A stretch of 64,000 nucleotides of DNA from Simiduia agarivorans SA1 = DSM 21679 (GTDB lineage: Bacteria; Pseudomonadota; Gammaproteobacteria; Pseudomonadales; Cellvibrionaceae), in NCBI RefSeq assembly GCF_000305785.2, contig NC_018868.3:1288001-1352000 (forward strand), given 5' to 3'. The notes beneath the pieces are model-generated. The model made no database searches, was not told the origin of the DNA, and saw nothing but the letters and a program-made list of their open reading frames with translations. Every line of letters starts with the position of its first letter. The first letter of the stretch is position 1. Below, piece by piece: positions 26,242-34,088 of this stretch. The position numbers and the translations under genes were made by a program.

Positions 26242-28767
26242 TTACTGACACAGTGGCGCCAACTTATGGGCTTCCTTCGCCGCCGTTTTCCATAGATAAG
26301 TGTCGTTGTCAGAAAAATAGTAATAACTGGCACCATTGGGCAGCAGTAAAACGCTGATGCCACCGTAACCCGACATGAAGGGCACCCACAAGGGTGCGCT
26401 GCAACCCACATCGCTGCCGATTTCGTGCGCCCAGAAGCCATTGTTGTAGTGATAGTCGGTTAACGGTACAGGCCCGCGATCGGTGTCATTTCGTTGCAAC
26501 GCCGCTTGCAACAAATTCGCCGACAATGCCTGCACACCATTCACCTGCCCGTTGGCGCGATTGAAAAAATCCGCCAGTTTGGCCACATCATCGCGCTGAT
26601 AAGTCAGGCCCCAACCGGCAAACGGCTGCGCAATTGAATCGTATGTACGACGCGTCACCTTGGCCACCGGGCTCAGCCCCAGCGGCGACCAGATATCGCG
26701 CACAATGGCGTCAGCAAAAATATCGCTGTTACTACCATCCTGCGCCCGCAAGTAGGCATTCATGGCCGTACCCAGCGTATAGGTGTCGGAGGTGTGATAC
26801 ACCCACTGGCTGCCGGGTGTGGCTTTGCGATCGTAATAGTTGCAGCTATAGCTGATTTTCGAGGCGTGATCTTCCGGCAGGAACAGATCGTTGGTATGGC
26901 TGGCGCCCTCGTCCGACATGTAAATGCTGGAGCGGTAATTACCGGTGGCCATGTCCAGTGCATGCTCGAAGGTCACATCCCCCCAATTACCGTTGGCCGC
27001 ACAATCGGGCACCCAGTCGGCAATCTTTTCGTTTCTGGCACCGGGAAAGCGCTGCTCCAGTCGCATCAATGCCGCGCCTGCAAACACCGACTTGGCAGTG
27101 GAGTAAGACGGCACCGTTAACACATCACAGAAAGGGTATTGCCCCGCGCGGGTGTCACAACCACCCACGTAATTCACGCCTTTATACACCAACCCAAACA
27201 AGGTCATGTGCTCGGGATCCGTTTCGCTGGCAGAACCAAACTGGCTGACATCAATACCCGGATAATCAACGGCCAATTGCGCAATGGGTTTCACCGGCAT
27301 GCGCGCCGCTTCATCCGCTTGGTGGGCCGCGCGCACACTGGCTGCATTTGTCGGTTCATAGGCAGAGTAAGTGGCCGGCAACCGACCCCACATATCAAAC
27401 TTAAAATACAAACAGGTTTCACTGCTGATCTGGTAGGCCACATTGCTCACGCTACCCGCACCATCAAAGGTAAAACTCATGACGCCATTGTGCATGCAGT
27501 TGGCGTTTTTCTGGTGCAAGGCAAACGGCAAGGCAGCACGGCTTGCACCGTTGTCACCGTTTTCCTGCCAGACCCGGCCGGGCTGCACGATGTATTCCCA
27601 TTCGGGATGAACATTGGCTTGTGTACCGCGCAGAACCGGCACCAGATGTGAACCGGTTTGCACCAACTCCATATCAAATTCGGGCAGGTGTTTACGGGTG
27701 CTGTCGCCGCTGCCGGTGTAGCGGAATGTGTCTTTGATTTCATCAAACGCACCACTGCTGGCTTCGTTACTCAATGCCAGGCGGCCGTTGAACTGGTGTT
27801 GTGGGTGTGCTGCATTAGCCGGCAAAGTGAATGCATCCATCGCAACCCTTGAGCCATCGCCCGTAGCATGCAGATCGGCATAGGTCAGTTGAGACCGGCT
27901 GACTGCACCGGAGCCCGACAAGGGATCGTAATTGTCTACCACCGAACCCTGTTCAATACCACTCCCGGTCAGGTCGATGATCCAGGGCGATTGATCACTG
28001 TTGTTAACCCATTGAATGTCACCGGCAACAAATCCCACCTGCGCGGGCGTGAAAGTCACAGTCAGTGTGCAATTGGCGCTGGGCGACAGGGTTTGATTGC
28101 TGCAGCCGTCTTGCTGCAACGCAAAGGCGGAACCGGTGATACTGGCAGCATTGAATACCAACAACGCATTGCCGGCATTTTCGAGCACAATGCTGCGACT
28201 GGCCGTCTCGCCCAGGTTGACATTACCAAAGCCCCCCTGCCCGGTTTGGGTGATGTCCGGCGCCGGTTGCAAACCGCCCGCGGTACCGGTCACGCTCACT
28301 TCATCCCCCCAACAATAATCGCCTAACAAATCACCGGTGCTGCGAAAACGCACTTGCAGGTCCGGGTTATCTTCAAAGGCGGCGTCGGTCAGGCTGCCAG
28401 AAAAAAACGTGGCGTTGTCCTGACCGTCAGCCAGCGTAATCAAGGTTTGCCATTGCTGGCCGGCGTCAGCAGACACCTCGGCATAACACCGATCGGGATC
28501 TTCCAGCCCGGTGGCTGCCAGACGCATGGCGACGGTAACGTCGGAATAACCGGTGGTATCGAGCGCATGCACGGCTGTGGCCGTTTTTTTCAGGCGTAAA
28601 CTGTAATTGCCGATACTTTGTGTGCCACTGACAGCTACATTACCCAACAACTGCCAGCCTGTGGCATCACCGGATTCAAAGCCTTCATAAAACAGTGTTT
28701 CCGATTGTCCGTTGCACGCCAACAACGCCATGACGCACGCCACGGTGAGTGTGTTTACCTGCCGCAT
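26242..28767 (-). CDS. Secreted serine hydrolase (beta-lactamase/transpeptidase fold) with choice-of-anchor D domain
   Basis: An 841-aa exported protein. The frame is open to 28977, but the ATG at 28767 has AGGGGGCGGTA before it and starts a clean signal peptide (TLTVACVMALLACNGQS; a Cys at this site could also be lipidated). Next comes a jelly-roll-like module (residues about 25-165), then a choice-of-anchor D Ig domain (LGETASRSIVLENAGNALLVF, SANCTLTVTFTPAQ). The C-terminal domain of about 500 residues has the serine-hydrolase motif STAK in SYSTAKSVFAGAALMRLEQR, and a Tyr-containing loop HTSDTYTLGTAMNAYL. Class C beta-lactamases, esterases and 6-aminohexanoate-dimer hydrolases share this fold. 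Amide or ester cleavage outside the cell is likely, but the substrate is unknown. Confidence 0.82.
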   Translation of the reverse strand: MRQVNTLTVACVMALLACNGQSETLFYEGFESGDATGWQLLGNVAVSGTQSIGNYSLRLKKTATAVHALDTTGYSDVTVAMRLAATGLEDPDRCYAEVSADAGQQWQTLITLADGQDNATFFSGSLTDAAFEDNPDLQVRFRSTGDLLGDYCWGDEVSVTGTAGGLQPAPDITQTGQGGFGNVNLGETASRSIVLENAGNALLVFNAASITGSAFALQQDGCSNQTLSPSANCTLTVTFTPAQVGFVAGDIQWVNNSDQSPWIIDLTGSGIEQGSVVDNYDPLSGSGAVSRSQLTYADLHATGDGSRVAMDAFTLPANAAHPQHQFNGRLALSNEASSGAFDEIKDTFRYTGSGDSTRKHLPEFDMELVQTGSHLVPVLRGTQANVHPEWEYIVQPGRVWQENGDNGASRAALPFALHQKNANCMHNGVMSFTFDGAGSVSNVAYQISSETCLYFKFDMWGRLPATYSAYEPTNAASVRAAHQADEAARMPVKPIAQLAVDYPGIDVSQFGSASETDPEHMTLFGLVYKGVNYVGGCDTRAGQYPFCDVLTVPSYSTAKSVFAGAALMRLEQRFPGARNEKIADWVPDCAANGNWGDVTFEHALDMATGNYRSSIYMSDEGASHTNDLFLPEDHASKISYSCNYYDRKATPGSQWVYHTSDTYTLGTAMNAYLRAQDGSNSDIFADAIVRDIWSPLGLSPVAKVTRRTYDSIAQPFAGWGLTYQRDDVAKLADFFNRANGQVNGVQALSANLLQAALQRNDTDRGPVPLTDYHYNNGFWAHEIGSDVGCSAPLWVPFMSGYGGISVLLLPNGASYYYFSDNDTYLWKTAAKEAHKLAPLCQ

Positions 28768-28832
28768 TACCGCCCCCTCGTTATTATCAAATGAAAACAG
28801 TCGGGAACAGTGTAAAGCGCTCAGCAAAACGC

Positions 28833-28866
28833 CATAGCGCCAGTTCACCGCTGGTGATGGCACCAG
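28833..28866 (-). promoter_or_regulatory. Candidate MocR-type operator A (CTGG direct repeats, 23-bp period)
   Basis: Read on the minus strand, CTGGTGCCATC and CTGGCGCTATG are 23 bp apart start to start. The downstream repeat ends 66 bp before the serine hydrolase ATG. The same arrangement is seen at 33022-33055 and 33987-34020. Confidence 0.65.
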
Positions 28867-28876
28867 TTGTGGGGGA

Positions 28877-30199
28877 CTATTTCCCGAGCAGAGCCAGATA
28901 AGGTTGGAAATGGGGTTCGACCTGACGCCAGCGTTCAATCCGGTGGCAATGCACACCGTCGCGGATCTGACTGGCACTGGCAGTAGCTGAGAAGCCCTGT
29001 GCCCGGGTGCTGACCGGCGTCAATTCAAGCCAGTCAAATAACGTGCGCGTCAACGCCGGCCAGTCACGCACAGCCGATTCATACTGCAGCCACTGCACCT
29101 GCGGCAATTTGGGTTGCCAGTGCGCCATGAGTTGACGGTAGGCATTCACATAACGACCTAATTCGTCCTGCCGATAGGAAAACGGATAAACCCGGCCGAA
29201 TAATTGCCGGTAAAGCGCAAACCCCATGGCGCGGGGATCGCGGTCAAGATGAATCACTTTGGCCTGCGGTAAGGCAGCCAGTATCAGCGGCAGGTTCAGG
29301 CTGTTAATGGGCAGTTTGTCGATAAACCAACGCGCGCCCGACCAGCGCCGGCTTGCCTCCAGATAACGTTGCCCGACCGCCGTCAGATCGAGCGAAAATA
29401 CCTTGCCGACAAATTCGGCCGGTGTGGCCGGCGGCTTGCCAAACTGGCTCTGGAACTGCTGTATTAACGCGCGGTTAAAATGCGGCAATTCGCCCGCCCC
29501 GACAATGTTCGGGTGCGACGCCAGGTGCGACTCCAGCAGACTGGTTCCGGTGCGCGGCAAGCCCACGATAAATAACGGCCGGGCGGTTTCGGCCTGTGCG
29601 GGATCGACAGGCAGCGCGGGCAATTCGGCTTCGGCCAGGCAACGCAACAGGGTTTCATCCCGCGTGACCTGATACTGAAACCCCGCGCGTTTGCGCGCAG
29701 CACCGCGATCCAACCACTGCATCATGTCATCCCAATGGCCGAGTTGCTCGGCATAGCGGGCGGCGGCATAACACAGGGCGACAGTGTCTTCTTCCGGCAC
29801 AGATTGCCGGGTGATGATCTCTGTAAGCGCGTTCAATCGGGTGTCGGGGGTATCGGACGCAAGTTCGGCACGTACTAACTGGGCTTCACCCTGTGCAGGA
29901 TTCAACGCCAACGATTTATCCAGCCACCGGGCGGCCTCGTCCAACTGCCCGCAATGGCGCAAAATAAATCCGTGATTACTCATCAGGCCAGGTGCATCCG
30001 GCGCCAGTGCGAGTGCGCGCTCGCTCGCTGCCAGTGCGAATTCAGGCCACTGATGCAAATGACAAAGCTGTGATACATCGGCCCAGGCCTGGGCACTGAG
30101 CGATGGCGGGTGTGAAAACCATTGCGACAACGCCTGCCGGTCAGGCTGTGAAGCGGCGGCGGCGAGGCTTTGCAGGTCGGGTGAGGATTGGATTTTCAT
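28877..30199 (-). CDS. TPR-containing sulfotransferase family protein (1)
   Basis: A 440-aa cytoplasmic-looking protein: an N-terminal helical/TPR region (residues 1-190, with WPEFALAASERALALAPDAPG) followed by a sulfotransferase domain. The PAPS 5'-phosphosulfate loop is LFIVGLPRTGTSLLES (about residue 210) and the 3'-phosphate-binding region is HLDRDPRAMGFALYRQLF. The family transfers sulfuryl groups to proteins, peptides or carbohydrates. The acceptor here is unknown. It is homologous to the gene at 38455 and, like that one, neighbours a TonB receptor. A 319-bp gap with a terminator separates it from the upstream receptor, so it may have its own promoter. Confidence 0.87.
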   Translation of the reverse strand: MKIQSSPDLQSLAAAASQPDRQALSQWFSHPPSLSAQAWADVSQLCHLHQWPEFALAASERALALAPDAPGLMSNHGFILRHCGQLDEAARWLDKSLALNPAQGEAQLVRAELASDTPDTRLNALTEIITRQSVPEEDTVALCYAAARYAEQLGHWDDMMQWLDRGAARKRAGFQYQVTRDETLLRCLAEAELPALPVDPAQAETARPLFIVGLPRTGTSLLESHLASHPNIVGAGELPHFNRALIQQFQSQFGKPPATPAEFVGKVFSLDLTAVGQRYLEASRRWSGARWFIDKLPINSLNLPLILAALPQAKVIHLDRDPRAMGFALYRQLFGRVYPFSYRQDELGRYVNAYRQLMAHWQPKLPQVQWLQYESAVRDWPALTRTLFDWLELTPVSTRAQGFSATASASQIRDGVHCHRIERWRQVEPHFQPYLALLGK

Positions 30200-30469
30200 G
30201 ACAGCATTGTGCCAAAAATCACAACGAATAGCAGATTAAAATTGGCGCCAATCCATTCGCGCAAAAGATTATGAAACCGTTGACGCAGTTAGCAGTGAAC
30301 TGCAGCACGCCGACCGAAGTGTCGGACCGTCACTATCCCTGGCTCCTTTCGGCATACAGTCCATCCATGGCGCCGGTTTTTGCTCCTCGGTAACGGCTCC
30401 TGCGTTACTCTACCTCCTGCTTCCATGCAGTCGTGCAAAACCGGCATTTCCGCCATCCCTGGCGGTCAC
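30200..30469. other. Non-coding stretch with hairpins between sulfotransferase 1 and TonB receptor 1
   Basis: No gene was found. A GCCGG-TTTTTGC segment (about 30375) and its near-complement GCAAAACCGGC (about 30436) can form a long hairpin that encloses GGTAACG/CGTTAC complementary segments. TTGGCGCCAA near 30244 is a short palindrome close to the sulfotransferase start. The stretch may be an untranslated structured RNA segment or a repeat fossil. Confidence 0.35.
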
Positions 30470-30493
30470 AAAAAAAGGGCCGACTGGCGGCCC
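30470..30493 (-). terminator. Terminator after TonB receptor 1
   Basis: On the minus strand GGGCCG-CCAGT-CGGCCC is followed by seven T residues, 25 bp past the receptor stop codon. Confidence 0.85.
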
Positions 30494-30518
30494 GAGGGAA
30501 GAAATACCCGAGGAAAGA

Positions 30519-32957
30519 TCAATTGAAATAGTATTTGGCACTCAGACCCAAGGTTCTGGGCGTGGCCAGGTAATTACGCTGGTTGTTGCCGTAGTAATTT
30601 TCAAAAATACCGGTATCGGTGCTCATGAACGCTGAGGGGAAGCTACCAGTCACACCGGCTTCATTGAACAGATTGCGTGCATAAAGTGACAGCGTCCAAC
30701 TTTCGGATTGCAACGCTACCGAAGCATTCCACAATGAGAAACCATCAAACGTATCCTGAATGGCACCATCCTGTACTGAGTTTGTAGAATCGGATTGGTA
30801 GTAACCAGACAATTGGCTGTACAAGCCCAGACCGTTCGCCAGTGTATAGACGTGATCCACCGATACGGTAAGCACATGCTCTGCGGTACTCGGCAGCCGT
30901 TGACCTTTTTCCGCAATCACTGCCTCGGTCTGAGGTGCGATCAGGTCCGCGGCCAGTTTTGCATCCGTATAGGCGTAGCCGGCATTGAAGTTTACTGTAT
31001 CGGTCAGCGCATAGCTCAGCTCGGCTTCCAATCCCTGAGTTTCGGCTTTATCGCCATTTTGGGCAATAAAGAAGCCCCACCAGGCGGTTGCCGCATTGAG
31101 CTGCGGGTCTTGCCAGTCCACGTAGTAAATATCAGCCGAATAGCGCAGACGATCACTTGTGCCTTTGATACCCAATTCATAATTATTGACCCGATCAGCC
31201 TTATAGAACTGGATGGTTTCCGGATTCAGTTCGGCAAAAAAACCATCGGTAGGCACGGCGTTAGCACCACCCCGCCGGAAGCCTTGCGAGAAGGTGGCGT
31301 ACAGCATGCTGTTCTGGGTGACATCCCAGGACACATTGAGTTTCCCCAACACACCGTCTTCTTTTTGCGCAGGAAAATCCTCATAGGGCACCACCACGCC
31401 TTCAAACAACGGGAAGTCCATTGCCGTTGAGTTGGTCAGTTCATTGTCAAACCAGCGCGCACCGGCCGTCACTCTCAACGTATCGGACAGGTGGAAGGTC
31501 ATCTCTCCGTACACCGCCAGATCGGTAAAAGTTTCGCGACGGTCATACAGGAAATCGATTTCAGACAAGGGCGCACCCAGCCACCACTGGCCATCGGCCA
31601 GACAGTTGCTGCCAATGGCGCTACACGCCTGACTGTATTCATCCAGCCCGAGCAGGTAACTGGTATTAAAGGTGGAACGGTCCTGATCCATGTAGTACAC
31701 GCCGGCCACCCAATCGATAGCGGAATCGGTTTCGTTGGAGACCAGGCGGAACTCCTGCACCAGCGCGTCTTCTTCGTAACCGGCATTCACATGTGCCACC
31801 GGGCGGGGATTGCCGGGATAGAGCCAGTGAAACCAATCGCGGCCTGTCACCCACAGGGAGGTATTGTCGCGCCAGCCGTTGCCGTTGTGTTCGTATTGCG
31901 AGGTATTGCTGGTGAGGGTGGCGAAGCCCATGTCCCATTCCATGTCGAGACTGGCCAACTGTACATCGCGTTCGGACGCTTCCAGCATGGTGGAGCCGGA
32001 TTCATAATCGCCATACACATTGCCGTTGTAATCGGCACCTTCAGTCACCGAACGGCGCGCATCCACTTCATCCTTTTGTGCACGCAAATTCAGTTGCAAG
32101 GAAAAATTATCCGTCGGTTCAAACCGCAAGGCCGCGTGTGCGTAATTAATCGACACGCTGTCTGCATCTTTTTTACCGCCATAACAACTGCCGTTAAACG
32201 CCACTTCATCGGGCGTCAGACTGCTGTCTTTTACCGACTTACAGCTGCCATCGTCGGCCGCTACCACGGGCTTGCCATCTGCCAGTTCATACAAGTTGAC
32301 ATAATCAATCACACCGGCATTCTGCAATGTGCCCGCGCTCAGGCGAAATGCCACTGTCTCACCCAAAGGCAGGTTCACCATGGCATCGGCTGAGTAGTTG
32401 GTACCGTCACTGCCCTCGGTCATCGAGGTGGTACCGGCCACACTGGCATCAAAACCTTCAGTGCTCGGTTTGTTCATAATGTAACGCACTGTGCCACCCA
32501 GCGCGCCGGAACCATAAAGCGTACCTTGCGGACCGCGCAGCACTTCTACGCGCTCGATATCCTTCAACAAAAAGCCGGCAAATAGCGGCGTCTGATCCAC
32601 ATAGCTGGCCACCGTGGGCACCGCTGACAATCCGATATCACCGTTTGCACCGTTATCCACGTTCACACCGCGAATCACCATGCTATTCACCACACCGGCA
32701 TTACGATAACCGCGATCCACCACAGAAATACCGGGAATGGTGCGCATGAGATCGGTGGCATCCACAATATTCTGACGTTCGATATCATCACCCTGAACGG
32801 CCGAAATATTGTAAGGAATATCTTCAATGGATTGTGCACGCGCGCTCGCCGTTACAATCACTTCTTCCAGCGTAACCGCGTCTTGCGCCTGCGCCGGTGA
32901 GACGCCTGAGGCGGCGATCGCGAGCGCAAGTGAGCTGATTTGGTATTTAGGTTTCAT
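30519..32957 (-). CDS. TonB-dependent outer-membrane receptor (1)
   Basis: An 812-aa ligand-gated porin taking up a large substrate with TonB/ExbBD energy. The signal peptide ends SPAQAQ; a TonB box EEVIVTASA follows at about residue 30; the plug domain includes NIVDATDLMRTIPGISVVDRGY and VEVLRGPQGTLYGSGALGGTVRYI. A 22-strand barrel of about 600 residues ends in a C-terminal beta signal (LGLSAKYYFN). Two Cys pairs sit in predicted extracellular loops. GAGGGG precedes the ATG. The promoter carries the CTGG direct-repeat operator, so expression is probably governed by the MocR-type regulator. The substrate is unknown; siderophore-type features were not seen. Confidence 0.95.
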   Translation of the reverse strand: MKPKYQISSLALAIAASGVSPAQAQDAVTLEEVIVTASARAQSIEDIPYNISAVQGDDIERQNIVDATDLMRTIPGISVVDRGYRNAGVVNSMVIRGVNVDNGANGDIGLSAVPTVASYVDQTPLFAGFLLKDIERVEVLRGPQGTLYGSGALGGTVRYIMNKPSTEGFDASVAGTTSMTEGSDGTNYSADAMVNLPLGETVAFRLSAGTLQNAGVIDYVNLYELADGKPVVAADDGSCKSVKDSSLTPDEVAFNGSCYGGKKDADSVSINYAHAALRFEPTDNFSLQLNLRAQKDEVDARRSVTEGADYNGNVYGDYESGSTMLEASERDVQLASLDMEWDMGFATLTSNTSQYEHNGNGWRDNTSLWVTGRDWFHWLYPGNPRPVAHVNAGYEEDALVQEFRLVSNETDSAIDWVAGVYYMDQDRSTFNTSYLLGLDEYSQACSAIGSNCLADGQWWLGAPLSEIDFLYDRRETFTDLAVYGEMTFHLSDTLRVTAGARWFDNELTNSTAMDFPLFEGVVVPYEDFPAQKEDGVLGKLNVSWDVTQNSMLYATFSQGFRRGGANAVPTDGFFAELNPETIQFYKADRVNNYELGIKGTSDRLRYSADIYYVDWQDPQLNAATAWWGFFIAQNGDKAETQGLEAELSYALTDTVNFNAGYAYTDAKLAADLIAPQTEAVIAEKGQRLPSTAEHVLTVSVDHVYTLANGLGLYSQLSGYYQSDSTNSVQDGAIQDTFDGFSLWNASVALQSESWTLSLYARNLFNEAGVTGSFPSAFMSTDTGIFENYYGNNQRNYLATPRTLGLSAKYYFN

Positions 32958-33021
32958 AGTCCCCTCGACGTTACCCGGTGATTATTGTCAGAAATCACTA
33001 TGCTCGCCCTCAACCGGACCA

Positions 33022-33055
33022 CATAGTGCCAGTTGAAATTATTTTTTGGTTCCAG
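33022..33055 (-). promoter_or_regulatory. Candidate MocR-type operator B (CTGG direct repeats, 23-bp period)
   Basis: On the minus strand CTGGAACCAAA and CTGGCACTATG are 23 bp apart. The downstream repeat ends 65 bp before the TonB receptor 1 ATG, and the upstream repeat lies within the last codons of the nitrilase gene. CACTATG also has an inverted partner CATAGTG 19 bp further downstream. Confidence 0.65.
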
Positions 33056-33923
33056 TTGTCGGGGCCTGCACGGTATACCGCTCTGGCACCACCAGTTCGC
33101 CCAGCTGCTGAAGCACGGCGTGCTGGCTTGCCGGGCAACGATAAGCGGGAAATTCCACATCGTTGTCGCGCCAGCTTTTCAGCACTTGCCCCAGCCCGTG
33201 CCAGCCGCGTTCGCGGCATTGCCGGAGATAATCAAAATCCAGTTCGGCCACCATGATTTCGCGCACCTCGCCACATTGGTGCACCACTTCACCGCCGGGG
33301 CCGCAAATTAATGAACGACCGTTGCCCAGGCGACCGGCCACATTAACATCAACAAAGTAGACCTGATTTGACACCGCATTGGCGCGCGCCAGCGAAAGCT
33401 CCACCTCCCGATCAATGGTATTGGTCATGGTGGGATGCAATATTGCTTCGGCACCCATACACGCCAACGACCGGCTGACCTCCGGAAACCACATGTCGTA
33501 GCAAATGGAGACGCCGAAGCGCGCCACACCCGGCACGTCGAATACACAACACTCAGCGCCAGGTGTCACACCTTTTTCATAGGGCAAAAACGGAAAAATC
33601 TTCCGGTAGCTGGCCACCTGTTCGCCCGATGGCGCAAACACCGGCGCAGTATTGAATACCTGCCGTCCCTGGCGAACAAAAAAACTGCCCGGCAGCAACC
33701 ACACGTTATTGCGGCGGGCACATTCAGCCAACCGTTCAAATAACACATCGCCCTCGGGCACCGCATGTTCGGTGGACGGACCGAACAACGCCAGCTCGCC
33801 GACCACCACCATTTGTACCCATGGAAACCGCCGCAACAAGGCGTCAACTTCCTGCTCAATCTGCGCGGAATTATCCTGGCTGGCCAGTGCCAGCTGTAAT
33901 CCAGCCACTGCGAATCGGCTCAT
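33039..33923 (-). CDS. Carbon-nitrogen hydrolase (nitrilase/amidase superfamily)
   Basis: A 294-aa enzyme of the nitrilase superfamily hydrolysing C-N bonds of amides, carbamoyl compounds or nitriles. The catalytic Glu-Lys-Cys triad is visible: Glu in VVVGELALFGP (about residue 42), Lys in ASYRKIFPFLPYE (about 113) and Cys in FGVSICYDMWFPE (about 149). The frame extends to 33974, but the ATG at 33923 has AGAGG seven bases before it and starts the usual first strand (FAVAGLQLA). Its own promoter region carries a CTGG direct-repeat operator 64 bp before the start. It sits between the TonB receptor and the MocR gene, which suggests intracellular processing of an imported nitrogen compound. Confidence 0.88.
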   Translation of the reverse strand: MSRFAVAGLQLALASQDNSAQIEQEVDALLRRFPWVQMVVVGELALFGPSTEHAVPEGDVLFERLAECARRNNVWLLPGSFFVRQGRQVFNTAPVFAPSGEQVASYRKIFPFLPYEKGVTPGAECCVFDVPGVARFGVSICYDMWFPEVSRSLACMGAEAILHPTMTNTIDREVELSLARANAVSNQVYFVDVNVAGRLGNGRSLICGPGGEVVHQCGEVREIMVAELDFDYLRQCRERGWHGLGQVLKSWRDNDVEFPAYRCPASQHAVLQQLGELVVPERYTVQAPTTGTKK

Positions 33924-33986
33924 GCAAACCTCTAACACCCTACAGCATTCATTGAGGGCAAAGCCTAACGGCATTGGTGCGGTTTA

Positions 33987-34020
33987 CTTAGAGCCAGATT
34001 GATTCCGGACATGGGGCCAG
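33987..34020 (-). promoter_or_regulatory. Candidate MocR-type operator C (CTGG direct repeats, 23-bp period)
   Basis: On the minus strand CTGGCCCCATG and CTGGCTCTAAG are 23 bp apart. The downstream repeat ends 64 bp before the nitrilase ATG. Together with sites A and B the downstream half reads CTGGCNCTAWG. Confidence 0.65.
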
Positions 34021-34088
34021 TCCATTGGTGCACAGACGGGCCATAAAAATCGGGGCGGATCTTTGTCGCGCAACCCCGAGGGTAGCAA

